Source of the DNA: Onstottus_B sp049273855
Lineage (GTDB): Bacteria; Acidobacteriota; Blastocatellia; UBA7656
DNA length: 64,000 nt
Assembly (NCBI GenBank): GCA_049273855.1
Contig: JBASRN010000313.1
Coordinates: 1 to 64,000 of the forward strand
Reading direction: 5' to 3'
Shown piece by piece: positions 16,735-25,155 of this stretch. A model generated the notes under the pieces. That model saw only the letters and a list, made by a program, of their open reading frames with translations. It ran no database searches and was not told the DNA's origin. The translations under genes were made by a program, and so were the position numbers. Position 1 is the stretch's first letter. Each line of letters begins with the position of its first letter.

Positions 16735-17118
16735 ATGAGAAAGACAATGTTCACAATACTGCTTGTCGCAGCCTTTCTTTTGACCATTGCCGTTGCAAAC
16801 CGGACAACGCCCATCACGATTGCAGCAGAAGGTATCCCCAAAACTCCAGTGCCCTGTCAGAATGCGCCTGCGGAGTACAGGGATCTCTGCCTGATACTCC
16901 ACGGAAAGATCTCAGAGCGTCGCAAACCCGACGTGCGGATCCCGCAGGAGTATCCGGCGGCTGGCGAGTGGAAGGTCAATGGGGTTCGAGCCCACGGCGT
17001 AAGACTTGCAAAAACTGAGTCGGGAGAAGGTGGATCGCTTTATATTCAGTACCGTGACATAAAAATGTTGGAGACCGAGCCCAGTGGTAAGACAGTAATC
17101 TATCTTCGGAAAGATTGA
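16735..17118 (+). CDS. Small secreted protein of unknown function
   Basis: 127 residues with a clear signal peptide (MRKTMFTILLVAAFLLTIAVA) and AAAGGAG upstream. After cleavage the mature protein has two Cys in VPCQNAPAEYRDLCLILHG, which could form a disulfide, and a basic C-terminal half with GGSLYIQYRDIKMLETEPSG. I recognise no family. The neighbouring genes (a secreted protein on the other strand, rsmD downstream) give no functional clue. Confidence 0.65.
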   Translation: MRKTMFTILLVAAFLLTIAVANRTTPITIAAEGIPKTPVPCQNAPAEYRDLCLILHGKISERRKPDVRIPQEYPAAGEWKVNGVRAHGVRLAKTESGEGGSLYIQYRDIKMLETEPSGKTVIYLRKD

Positions 17119-17250
17119 TGCCCGAGTCCCCGCGCGCCTAACTTGCGTCTGCCGAGTCTCCGAAGCGAGTTTCATAAGTTGCCCGGATGCCGTTAGGCTG
17201 CCCGGTAATGAGTGGTCAACGGCCACTGCTTATGATCAAATCCAAGGCTG

Positions 17251-17811
17251 ATGCGAGTGATTGCCGGAACTTATCGGGGACGAAGCTTGCGTACAGTGGC
17301 AGGAGCCCAGATCCGGCCAACGTCGGATCGCCTCAGAGAAACGCTCTTCAACATACTCGCTCCTCGCATACAAGGCAGCCTCTTCCTGGATGTATGCGCG
17401 GGATCGGGCGCGATCGGCATCGAAGCCCTCAGCCGAGGCGCGAGCGAAGTGACCTTCATCGAAGGCGCGCGCCGCGCTAGTTTGGCCATCGAAGCTAATC
17501 TGCGAACGCTTGGCATCGCCGATGGCGCGAGGCTGATCAGCCGCGACGCGAGCACCGCCCTGAAACAGCTTGCAGAGGCGTCGGAGCGGTTCGACATCGT
17601 GTTCTTCGATCCGCCTTACGCGTCCGAGATGTACTATGACTTTATGAGCCGGCTGGCAGCGAGCAGCCTCATCTCACCTGACTCGATCGTGATCGTCGAG
17701 CACCGAGCGAAGCACCTGCTCGCCCCCGCGTATTCAACCCTAAGATTGGCGAGGCAGGTTAGACAGGGCGAATCAGCGCTCTCCTTCTACGAACTCGAAG
17801 ACACCCCGTAG
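17251..17811 (+). CDS. rsmD: 16S rRNA (guanine(966)-N(2))-methyltransferase RsmD
   Basis: SAM-dependent methyltransferase that modifies G966 of 16S rRNA in the P-site loop. MRVIAGTYRGRSLRTV and RPTSDRLRETLFNIL are typical N-terminal motifs, FLDVCAGSGAIGIEALSRGA is the SAM-binding loop, and FFDPPY is the catalytic motif IV. At 186 residues it is a normal RsmD. Together with the next gene it forms the widespread rsmD-coaD pair. Confidence 0.95.
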   Translation: MRVIAGTYRGRSLRTVAGAQIRPTSDRLRETLFNILAPRIQGSLFLDVCAGSGAIGIEALSRGASEVTFIEGARRASLAIEANLRTLGIADGARLISRDASTALKQLAEASERFDIVFFDPPYASEMYYDFMSRLAASSLISPDSIVIVEHRAKHLLAPAYSTLRLARQVRQGESALSFYELEDTP

Positions 17812-17932
17812 GCCGCCCCTTCAACCTCCTCCGTCCCCTGACCACTGGCCACTGGCCCCGAACATCTTTCCATGCTACTATCGCTGACCTTAATCGACTC
17901 CTGCGCTACCGAAACCTTCACGGAGACCACCA

Positions 17933-18421
17933 ATGATGCGCCGCGCAATCTACCCCGGAACGTTCGATCCCATCACAATGGGCCACGTCGACATCATCGA
18001 GCGCTGCTCGCGGCTCTTCGACGAAGTCATCGTCGCCATCCTCGTGAATCTCGACAAGGAGCCGATGTTTTCGGTCGAAGAGCGGGTGAAAATGATCCAG
18101 GAAGTCGTGACCTGGCCGAACGTCACAGTGGGGACATTCGAGGGCTTGCTGGTACATTACGCCGTAGAGCAGGAGGCGCAGGCCATCGTCCGCGGCATTC
18201 GAGCTGTGTCCGACTATGAGTACGAGCTTCAGATGGCGTTGATGAATCGCAGGCTCGAGCCCGAGCTTGAGACTGTGTTTTTGATGGCTGCCGAAGCCTA
18301 CTCGTACATCAGCTCGCGCCTGATCAAGGAAGTATTCAAGCTGGGCGGGTCGATCAACGGGTTAGTTCCGGAAAGCGTCGAACGCCGGATGCGCGACAAG
18401 GCAGACGAAGCGGAGAGTTGA
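17933..18421 (+). CDS. coaD: Phosphopantetheine adenylyltransferase
   Basis: Catalyses the fourth step of coenzyme A synthesis, joining ATP and 4'-phosphopantetheine to dephospho-CoA. The nucleotidyltransferase motif is AIYPGTFDPITMGHVDII. RGIRAVSDYEYELQMALMNR and the ISSRLIKEV motif complete the active site. It is 162 residues, the usual size; two adjacent ATG codons (17933 and 17936) make the exact first residue uncertain. It lies 122 bp after rsmD. Confidence 0.96.
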   Translation: MMRRAIYPGTFDPITMGHVDIIERCSRLFDEVIVAILVNLDKEPMFSVEERVKMIQEVVTWPNVTVGTFEGLLVHYAVEQEAQAIVRGIRAVSDYEYELQMALMNRRLEPELETVFLMAAEAYSYISSRLIKEVFKLGGSINGLVPESVERRMRDKADEAES

Positions 18422-18484
18422 GCGGCCGGCGCCTAGAGTCACGATCACTTCTTCAAGAATCGCCAACCGATATTTGACGAGAAC

Positions 18485-19684
18485 ATGAAAAGGCCAAGTT
18501 TCACCGAATCCACCGCAGTATCAGATATGGAAGTTTCCTCGACGCTGGCAGTCCTCATGGAAGCCGAGCGGCTCCGGAGCGAAGGTGTTGACCTCATAGA
18601 CCTTGGAGCCGGCGAACCCGACTTCCCTACCCCAGACAACGTGAAGGCCGCCGCCCAGCGAGCCATCGAAGCGAACTTCACGCGCTACACCGCGACCAGC
18701 GGGATCGCGCCACTGCGCAAAGCCATCGTCGATATGATGCACCGCGACTTTGGCGCGAGCTACGAACCGTCGCAGGCGCTGGTGACGATCGGCGGCAAGC
18801 AGGCGATCTTCAATGCAATGGCTACGCTGCTAAACCCGGGCGACGACGTCCTCATCCCTTCGCCTTACTGGGTGACTTTCCCCGAGATCGCCAAGTTCCT
18901 GCAGGCTCGTTCGGTCTTCATAGATACCGAGCCGAATCAATTCTTGTTGACGGCGGACATGGTTCGGGAAAGCATCACGCCGCGCTCGCGCATTCTGATT
19001 ATCAACTCGCCCAACAACCCTACCGGCCGCATCATCCCGCCAGACGAATACCGGAAGATCGTCGAGGCTGCGGCAGAGCGCGACGTGTGGGTCATCAGCG
19101 ACGAGTGCTATTTGTACTTTGCTTACCCCCCGGCAGAACCGTTTACCGCCGGACAGTTGTCCGAGGAGTTACGCTCGCGAGTTATGATCTGCGGTTCGTT
19201 CTCAAAATCGCACGCAATGACTGGCTGGCGGCTCGGCTTTGCACTTGGACCGCGCGAGTGGATTGGTGCAATGCTCAAGGTTCAAAGCCACTCGACTTCA
19301 AACGCAAACTCAATCACCCAGAAGGCCGCGGTCGAAGCCGCGAACGGGCCGCAGGACGCTCGGCGAGCGATGCTGGATGAATACAGACGGCGGCGAGACT
19401 GGCTTGTCCCGGCTTTGAACAAGATTCCTGGAGTTCGGTGCCCGATGCCTGAAGGCGCGTTCTACGTGATGCCCGACGTGAGAGGCTTGATGGGCGGGCG
19501 CGCGCAAACCTCGGCTGAGTTCTCCAGGCTGCTGCTCGACGAGGCGCGAGTCGTTGTGACTGACGGCGCGGCGTTCGGAATCGAGGGCTTCGTGAGGATC
19601 TCGTACGCCAATTCGATGGAAGCAATTCGGGAAGGTGTTCGGAGGCTGGGCGAACTCGCCGGCGGATTACGCGGTGATCGTTGA
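18485..19684 (+). CDS. Pyridoxal-phosphate aminotransferase, class I (aspartate aminotransferase-like)
   Basis: Fold-type I aminotransferase of the subgroup that includes bacterial AspC/prephenate aminotransferase. DLGAGEPDFPTPDNVKAAA near the start, the phosphate-binding GGKQAIFNA, the NSPNNPTG motif, the Asp-Tyr pair in VISDECYLYFAY and the Schiff-base Lys in GSFSKSHAMTGWRLGF are all present, with the C-terminal Arg in FVRISYANS. The 399 residues fit. Substrate range (Asp, aromatic or prephenate) cannot be fixed from sequence. It lies 63 bp after coaD and could be cotranscribed. Confidence 0.92.
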   Translation: MKRPSFTESTAVSDMEVSSTLAVLMEAERLRSEGVDLIDLGAGEPDFPTPDNVKAAAQRAIEANFTRYTATSGIAPLRKAIVDMMHRDFGASYEPSQALVTIGGKQAIFNAMATLLNPGDDVLIPSPYWVTFPEIAKFLQARSVFIDTEPNQFLLTADMVRESITPRSRILIINSPNNPTGRIIPPDEYRKIVEAAAERDVWVISDECYLYFAYPPAEPFTAGQLSEELRSRVMICGSFSKSHAMTGWRLGFALGPREWIGAMLKVQSHSTSNANSITQKAAVEAANGPQDARRAMLDEYRRRRDWLVPALNKIPGVRCPMPEGAFYVMPDVRGLMGGRAQTSAEFSRLLLDEARVVVTDGAAFGIEGFVRISYANSMEAIREGVRRLGELAGGLRGDR

Positions 19685-19876
19685 GTCAGACAGTCAACGA
19701 TTCGCGACGAGAATCCAAACGACAGACGGAGAGTCGTTGTGGTGATTTTGACACTTGCGTCTCGGATAACCTGGCAGGCCGATTGGAATGGAGATGAAAA
19801 CGACAATGCCCTGCGTGCCCCGCTCAGGGGGAAGCGGGGTTCCTCTTAGCCGATCGTGCAACTGTCTACTCGCCGA

Positions 19877-20092
19877 TCAGAACTTGGTTATGCTGATATC
19901 CTGCTCGCCCTCTTCCCTGAATTTCATAAAGAAAAAGATCGCAAAGCAGACCAGCCCGACGCCGGCGCATATCCCGCCGAGGACCAGGTCATTCCTATCG
20001 GCCCCGGAGCTGTCCGGGTAAAGATATTTGTAGAGAAACCAAGCCCCTGGAACTAGTCCGATCACTCCCAACCCTAGAAGCAGATTCTTCAT
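19877..20092 (-). CDS. Small two-TM membrane protein of unknown function
   Basis: 71 residues with two predicted TM helices (LLLGLGVIGLVPGAWFLY and ILGGICAGVGLVCFAIFFF-like) linked by an acidic loop with DSSGADRND, and a charged C-terminus. A GTG at 20098 is in frame, but ATG 20092 has GAGGGAG at a better distance. A consensus-like promoter lies at 20174-20200, which supports a real gene. No family recognised. Confidence 0.6.
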   Translation of the reverse strand: MKNLLLGLGVIGLVPGAWFLYKYLYPDSSGADRNDLVLGGICAGVGLVCFAIFFFMKFREEGEQDISITKF

Positions 20093-20173
20093 GGCCACTC
20101 CCTCGGCTCTGAACTTAGCCTGACATCCAAAATCGCTATCAGATTCGGTGTGATTCTAAAACCGTGCGGCAGG

Positions 20174-20200
20174 ATTATACACCAATTCCGGCTATGTCAA
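20174..20200 (-). promoter_or_regulatory. Promoter of the small membrane protein gene
   Basis: On the minus strand a perfect TTGACA (20200-20195) and a perfect TATAAT (20179-20174) are present. The spacer is only 15 nt, and the sequence before the -10 is GTG. The predicted start, near 20167, lies about 75 nt before the ATG at 20092. Confidence 0.5.
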
Positions 20201-20274
20201 TACGGCCGGCGCGCGTTTCGCGTACACTCTGGCCGCGCGTATGACAGTCGGTGATTTCCCGGATTAGAGCCGGG

Positions 20275-21252
20275 CTACTGCTGAAACAGAGACGAGCTTC
20301 TGCTCTCCTGAAGTATCCCGCAAGCTTCACCGTACACCTCGTCGGTGGTTGCGCTCGCGAGCTTCAAGCCGGGAGCAGCACGACGATTCGCGCCCAGGAA
20401 AGGCCGGGTTAAGTTGATGACCGGGGTGCCCATTTCTGAAGCCGCAGCCGCCAGATTTGGCTCATCGGTTATCAGCACGCTCGCTCGAGCCACAGCGGCC
20501 ATTAGCTCCAGCGCGCGGGGCGCGGCGAGCTTGATCGCGGCCTTTGGAAGCAGCCCTTGGAGCGCGGTTGTGAAACTCCGGTCTGACGGCTCATCCGCGG
20601 CCACGACTCGTGCATTGAAGTTGTTCGCCAGCCGATGAGCCGTCTCGGCGAATGACACGATGGGCCACGCGCCTGCTGCGCCCGCGGTATACAGGACTAC
20701 TACGGGTTCGCCGCCGCGAAAGCCGTGCCCCGCGAGAAGCGCTTCGAAGCGCGCATTCTCTTCCGGAGCTGGCATCGCGGCGATACAGCTCTTTCCCACT
20801 TCCAAGCCGAGCTTTCGAAGAACGCCTTCGTAGTCGGTGACCTGTCCCCCTCTTCGGCTCGGCGCCGCACCGGTAAGGAACTCGAGGACGAGCGGCAGCC
20901 TCGATGGCGTGACGGTTCGGGCTCGCAACACGACCCGCGAAAGAAACTGAGTCTCCGGTCTCGGACAGAAATCTAGAATCAGGTCAAAGTTAAAACGTCG
21001 CGCGCTTCTGATTAATCGAACGGTTTTGTTCAGGCTCGAAAAGGCACCTGCTGGCTTGATCGCGCCGAGATCGATAGTCTCAGTGACGAGCCCTGCGGTC
21101 CACAGCAGCTCGCAGATTCCCGTCGAAGCCGCAACTGCGATGAACGCATTCGGATACGCCTCGCGGACGACTTTCATCGCCGGGAGCAGGTTAAGCGATC
21201 GCCCGAACGGCGAGATATCAACTACCAGGATTGAACGCGCGATGTTGAGCAT
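20275..21252 (-). CDS. Glycosyltransferase family 9 (heptosyltransferase-like) protein
   Basis: GT-B glycosyltransferase related to lipopolysaccharide heptosyltransferases. The N-terminal half follows the family pattern ILVVDISPFGRSLNLLPAMK with LWTAGLVTETIDLG; the C-terminal nucleotide-sugar site is less typical, with VVVLYTAGAAGAWPIVSFAE and SVLITDEPNLAAAASEMGTP followed by VINLTRPF. The usual GPxH-type motif is replaced here by TDEPN. At 325 residues it is complete. With rfaE2 and a SIS isomerase elsewhere in the window it suggests core-oligosaccharide synthesis, but the acceptor is unknown. Confidence 0.72.
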   Translation of the reverse strand: MLNIARSILVVDISPFGRSLNLLPAMKVVREAYPNAFIAVAASTGICELLWTAGLVTETIDLGAIKPAGAFSSLNKTVRLIRSARRFNFDLILDFCPRPETQFLSRVVLRARTVTPSRLPLVLEFLTGAAPSRRGGQVTDYEGVLRKLGLEVGKSCIAAMPAPEENARFEALLAGHGFRGGEPVVVLYTAGAAGAWPIVSFAETAHRLANNFNARVVAADEPSDRSFTTALQGLLPKAAIKLAAPRALELMAAVARASVLITDEPNLAAAASEMGTPVINLTRPFLGANRRAAPGLKLASATTDEVYGEACGILQESRSSSLFQQ

Positions 21253-21500
21253 CCTTTGTCTCTAATCCGCTTGCGACCATTGGGCAGTACGAAAAACAGC
21301 GCTCCAATCGCTGCACTGATGCCGCCATTCGAGATTATACAGCTTGAGCAAGCGACGCGTGCGCGAACAATGCTGCTCAGACCTGCGAGTCGCACCCACC
21401 GTGCGAGTCGTGGACTACTCAACCTTTCTTGCCTTGCTCCAACTTTCCCAATACAACACAATGCCGGTGTGCGAAAATGCCCAGGTCGAAAGGGATCTGC

Positions 21501-22742
21501 GTGAGCTCAAACGGACTAAGCACTCTTATCTTATCAGCCGGAGATCACGGCAAGATCCTGCTTGCCCTGTTTGTCGCCCTCCTGGCAGCCAAGCTGATGG
21601 CCGAGTTGTTCGAGCGGCTCCGCCAGCCTGCGGTCGTCGGTGAGATACTCGCCGGCATCATCATCGGGCCGGCTCTCCTCAACTGGGTTCAGCCCACTGA
21701 TGTAATGGACGCGCTTGCCGAGATAGGCGTGATCTTTCTGCTGTTCACGGTCGGGCTCGAGACGCGCCCCAGCGACATCTTCAAAGTGGGCGGTACCGCA
21801 ACGATAGTCGCAGTGCTCGGAGTGGTTGTTCCGTTCATCGCCGGATTCGCGTTGCTGAGCTTGTGGCCCGGTCACTCGCGGATCGAAGCCATCTTTCTTG
21901 GCGCGGCGATGGTAGCCACGTCGGTCGGAATAACCGCACGCGTGCTCTCGGGGATGGGTTTGATCTCAGCCGATGCGAGTCGAGTCATACTCGCCGCCGC
22001 GGTGATTGACGACGTCATAGGATTGCTGGTGCTAGCCGTTGTAAGCAGCATGGCGTCGGGTTCGGTCAACTACCTTCACATCGCGGTGACTGGGGCGGTT
22101 GCCGTTTTGTTCACGGTTGTCACGATCGCGTTCGGGACTCGCGTGGTGAACCGGGTTAGCGAGCCGGTTCACGCCCTCAAGATACCTCACCCGCTGTTGA
22201 TATTCGCTCTGGTGCTTTGCTTCGGATTCGCCGCCCTTGCCAGCCTGATCGGGATCGCGGGACTAGTCGGCGCGTTTCTCGCCGGCGTCGCGCTTTCGGA
22301 ATCGACCGACGGAACAAGGCTGCACTCCCAATCGGGCGCGCTTGCTGAGTTCACCACGCCCTTTTTCCTCGTGAACATCGGGATGAAGCTCAACCTCTCG
22401 ATCTTTCTGTCTGCGCAAACAATCGGGCTTGCCGCGGTGGTGATCGTGCTGGCGATCGTCACGAAGTTCATAGGCTGCGGCATCGGCGCCTGGAGAATGG
22501 GTGGGCGGCACGCGATTCAAGTTGGAGCAGGCATGATTCCGCGCGGGGAAGTGGGAATCGTCGTTGCGCAGATCGGACTGGGTCTTGCGGCGGTCGGAGA
22601 TGCCATCTACGGAGTCGTGCTTGCGATGGCTGTGATAACAACGATCGCCGCTCCTCCGTTAATCAAACTCGCATTCGCAGGCGAGCAGCCGACAGCCGGA
22701 CCAGCCGACTACGACGACGAGCTCAGGCAGAGGATTGGTTGA
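21501..22742 (+). CDS. CPA2-family cation:proton antiporter (KefB/NapA-like)
   Basis: Inner-membrane antiporter exchanging Na+ or K+ for protons. The fold is visible in RQPAVVGEILAGIIIGPALL, GVIFLLFTVGLETRPSDIFK, the VATSVGITARVLSGMG segment with the AAVIDDVIGLLVLAV ion-binding Asp pair, and GMIPRGEVGIVVAQIGLG. There are about 12-13 TM helices and no TrkA-N or other regulatory domain. The open frame begins at 21429, but GTG 21501 has AAAGGG 7 nt upstream and opens at the family N-terminus (VSSNGLSTLILSAG), giving 413 residues. Confidence 0.9.
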   Translation: MSSNGLSTLILSAGDHGKILLALFVALLAAKLMAELFERLRQPAVVGEILAGIIIGPALLNWVQPTDVMDALAEIGVIFLLFTVGLETRPSDIFKVGGTATIVAVLGVVVPFIAGFALLSLWPGHSRIEAIFLGAAMVATSVGITARVLSGMGLISADASRVILAAAVIDDVIGLLVLAVVSSMASGSVNYLHIAVTGAVAVLFTVVTIAFGTRVVNRVSEPVHALKIPHPLLIFALVLCFGFAALASLIGIAGLVGAFLAGVALSESTDGTRLHSQSGALAEFTTPFFLVNIGMKLNLSIFLSAQTIGLAAVVIVLAIVTKFIGCGIGAWRMGGRHAIQVGAGMIPRGEVGIVVAQIGLGLAAVGDAIYGVVLAMAVITTIAAPPLIKLAFAGEQPTAGPADYDDELRQRIG

Positions 22743-22812
22743 CGCCGAGCGCAAGGTGCTTGCCAAGTGCGTGAGTTCGACGGCCTGATAACCGTGAACA
22801 AATAGTAACGTT

Positions 22813-23652
22813 TCAGATTTCGGCTAACAGCTTCAGCACCCCGTCGGTGTCGCTCAAGTCGGCAAGCAGCGCGTCTGGCGAGTGAGGCTCGAGTTGTTCA
22901 ACGGTGTGTTGGCCGGAAGCAACGGCGACCGCTCGCGCGCCGAAGTGCCGCGCGCATCTGATGTCTCGCGGCGTATCTCCGATTATGACGAAGCCACGAG
23001 CAGGTAACTCGCGGCGGAGGCTCCGATTGATTCGTTCCGCTGCGATTGCGGGAAGGTGGTCGCGTTCCTCGGCGTCGCTGCCAAACGCGCCGCGCTCGCG
23101 GAAGTAGTGAGCTATCCCGGCAACGCGAAGCTTGGCTTCAGCGAGTCGTTCGACGTTGCCGGTCAGCAGACTTGTGACAAAACGTTCATCGGGTGACAGC
23201 GCTTCCAACAGTTCCTTAACTCCGGGGCACAGGCGATAGACCTCGCCGGTGCCCGCCATCCGGTCCAGCAACTCGACCATCGCCGCTTCAACGCGAGGCA
23301 GGCACTCGCGGATCACCGCAAAACCAATGCCTTCCGATTCGAGAGCTTCGCGGTAGATTGCGAGATCGGTCTTGCCCGCGAATTCCACCTCGGCGATCCG
23401 GCCGAACGTGCCGAAGACGCTGACAAGTATCTCGCGCATTGCGCCGCGATACTCGGGCCGGCGCACCGCTCTTATCAACGTGCCATCTACATCGAAAAGA
23501 AGTACACGCGGAGCCCTGGTCAGAGCAGTGGACAGTGTCCAGTTGTCAGAAGCAGTTGTCAGTGGCCAGTTGCCAGTTGCCAGTTCGGAAGAATGTTCGT
23601 CGCCTGGCTTTAAGCCATCGCGAGAAGTTGGTTCATCCAGTTTCTCGTCCAT
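22813..23652 (-). CDS. HAD-superfamily hydrolase with a repeat-derived N-terminus
   Basis: Phosphatase of the HAD subfamily I (phosphoglycolate-phosphatase-like). Motif I is VLLFDVDGTLI, the cap domain follows, motif II/III are around SLLTGNVERLAEAKL and the Asp in FVIIGDTPRDIRCARHFGA. The first 45-50 residues are not part of the HAD fold: residues about 23-43 are encoded by one arm of an inverted repeat (ATGNWPLTTASDNWTLSTAL), and no start codon lies between the repeat and motif I. ATG 23652 is preferred to an in-frame GTG at 23664, but neither has a strong ribosome binding site. Substrate unknown. Confidence 0.8.
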   Translation of the reverse strand: MDEKLDEPTSRDGLKPGDEHSSELATGNWPLTTASDNWTLSTALTRAPRVLLFDVDGTLIRAVRRPEYRGAMREILVSVFGTFGRIAEVEFAGKTDLAIYREALESEGIGFAVIRECLPRVEAAMVELLDRMAGTGEVYRLCPGVKELLEALSPDERFVTSLLTGNVERLAEAKLRVAGIAHYFRERGAFGSDAEERDHLPAIAAERINRSLRRELPARGFVIIGDTPRDIRCARHFGARAVAVASGQHTVEQLEPHSPDALLADLSDTDGVLKLLAEI

Positions 23653-23739
23653 CTCAGAGCACACGTTCTTTCAACTAACAACTAATAATCACTGACAGCT
23701 GACCAACCACTAACAACTGACAACTAACCACTGACCACT
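23526..23739. repeat. Inverted repeat spanning the HAD start region (CAGTTGTC phrase)
   Basis: The left part (23526-23586) repeats CAGTTGTC, CAGTGGCC and CAGTTGCC; the right part (23671-23739) repeats the complement (CACTGACAG, CTAACAACTGACAACTAACC). About 85 bp containing the HAD start codon separate the arms. The left arm is inside the HAD reading frame, the right arm in the ychF-HAD spacer. Confidence 0.75.
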
Positions 23740-23745
23740 CCCGTT

Positions 23746-24807
23746 TCACACATTAAACCTGAAGTGGGCCACGTCGCCGTCGTGCACGATGTACTCTTTC
23801 CCCTCAAGCCTCAGCTTTCCCTGCTCGCGGCACCGCGCCTCGCTCCCAAGCTCGATCAAGTCCTCGAACCGAGTCACCTCCGCGCGAATAAAGCCCCGTT
23901 CAATGTCCGAATGAATCGCGCCCGCCGCCTTGTGCGCAGTCGTCCCGCGTTTGATCGACCATGCGCGGCACTCGTCTTCTCCCGCAGTCAGGAAACTGAT
24001 CAGATCGAGCAACGAATACGCCGCGCGAATAAAGCGGTCGCGCGCTGGCTCGTCGATCCCAAGGTCCCTCAAGAACTCGCGCTGCTCTTCGGGCGCAAGC
24101 TCGGCAATCTCGCTCTCGACCTTGCCCGACATCGCGATGACGCTCAGCTTCTTCGACTCGGCCAGCGATTTTACGTCTGGCGTTGTTTCGTGCGCTGCCG
24201 ATTCTTCGCCCTGATTGATGAGCAACAGCAGCGGCTTCAAGCTGAGGAACCGGAATCCGGCGATCAACGCAAGTTCTTCGTGTGCAAGCTCGAGATCGCG
24301 AAGAAGAGTCTCGCTTTCGAGCGCAGCTTTGAGCCGGTGCATCAGATCGGTCTCGCGAGCCGAGTCCTTCTCTTTCCTGAGCCGGGCGATTCGGTTCTCG
24401 ATCTGAACCAGATCGGTAAGGATCAGTTCATCATCGAACGCGCGAATGTCCCGCACCGGGTCGGGCGGTTCGAGAACCATCGGGTTGTTAAAAGCCCGCA
24501 CGACGTGGACCAACGCGTCGGCCTCGCGCATATGCTGAACGAGCTTCGGGTCAAGCCCGGATTGTGCGCGTTCCGCGGATTCGGCTTGAGGGCCGGCTAC
24601 GTCGACGAAGCTTATCTCAGCATACGTTTTCCTTTTCGGGTTAAAAAGATCGGCAAGGCGATCGACGCGGTGGTCGGGCACTTTGATCACGCCGATGTTA
24701 ACCTTCTCTTTCGCGCCGTAGCCGCCGACTTCAGCCGTCAATCCGGTCAGAGCGTTGAAGATCGTCGTCTTGCCCGATCCTGCGAAACCCACGAGTCCTA
24801 CTTTCAT
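23746..24807 (-). CDS. YchF/OLA1-like GTPase (ATPase)
   Basis: P-loop NTPase of the Obg family, YchF branch. The Walker A is GFAGSGKTTIFNAL rather than the usual GxPNVGKST form, and switch II is VDVAGPQAESAERAQSG. The spot of the NKxD motif reads LLLLINQGEESA, the NxxE-type variant of YchF. The C-terminal TGS domain carries SIKRGTTAHKAAGAIHSDIE and FIRAEVTRFEDL. At 353 residues it is slightly short. Divergence from classical YchF (in Walker A and DVAGP) suggests a paralogous subfamily; YchF proteins bind ribosomes and hydrolyse ATP, a role only inferred here. Confidence 0.85.
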   Translation of the reverse strand: MKVGLVGFAGSGKTTIFNALTGLTAEVGGYGAKEKVNIGVIKVPDHRVDRLADLFNPKRKTYAEISFVDVAGPQAESAERAQSGLDPKLVQHMREADALVHVVRAFNNPMVLEPPDPVRDIRAFDDELILTDLVQIENRIARLRKEKDSARETDLMHRLKAALESETLLRDLELAHEELALIAGFRFLSLKPLLLLINQGEESAAHETTPDVKSLAESKKLSVIAMSGKVESEIAELAPEEQREFLRDLGIDEPARDRFIRAAYSLLDLISFLTAGEDECRAWSIKRGTTAHKAAGAIHSDIERGFIRAEVTRFEDLIELGSEARCREQGKLRLEGKEYIVHDGDVAHFRFNV

Positions 24808-24875
24808 CAGTCAACCTTCGCAAACGATGAATTGTGTGGTTGCAGATCCCCGGTTACCGCGGGCCAGCATGTCGC

Positions 24876-24996
24876 GACCGTCGGTAGTGGATCAGTTTGA
24901 GGTTCAGAGTACAAGCTTGCTTCTCACGTTCGTGCGGCCGAAAGAGCAAGCTGAAGCTTGTACTCTGAACTCAGACTGACCCACCACCCGACCGTC
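24876..24996. repeat. Long inverted repeat between divergent genes
   Basis: Arms of about 47-52 nt (24876-24922 and 24945-24996) pair almost throughout. The inner part is TCAGAGTACAAGCTT against AAGCTTGTACTCTGA; the outer part pairs GTCGG, GTGG and TCAGT words with CCGAC, CCAC and ACTGA. The loop of about 22 nt is unrelated. It lies in the 348-bp gap between the YchF-like gene and the VWFA gene, with no other recognisable content except a TACAAT (25118-25123) that may be the VWFA -10. Confidence 0.8.
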
Positions 24997-25155
24997 GCAA
25001 GCTCAAAGACTACAGGCGAGTTGTGATTGCCTACAAGCTCCGGCTCTCGCATCTCTGAACGCAACCAGCCGATCCGGGCAAGTGAGATACCGACTTCTAT
25101 GTTTGGTCTAGTAGGGCTACAATAGTCATCCTTTGACTACCGGAGGGCTGACGTG

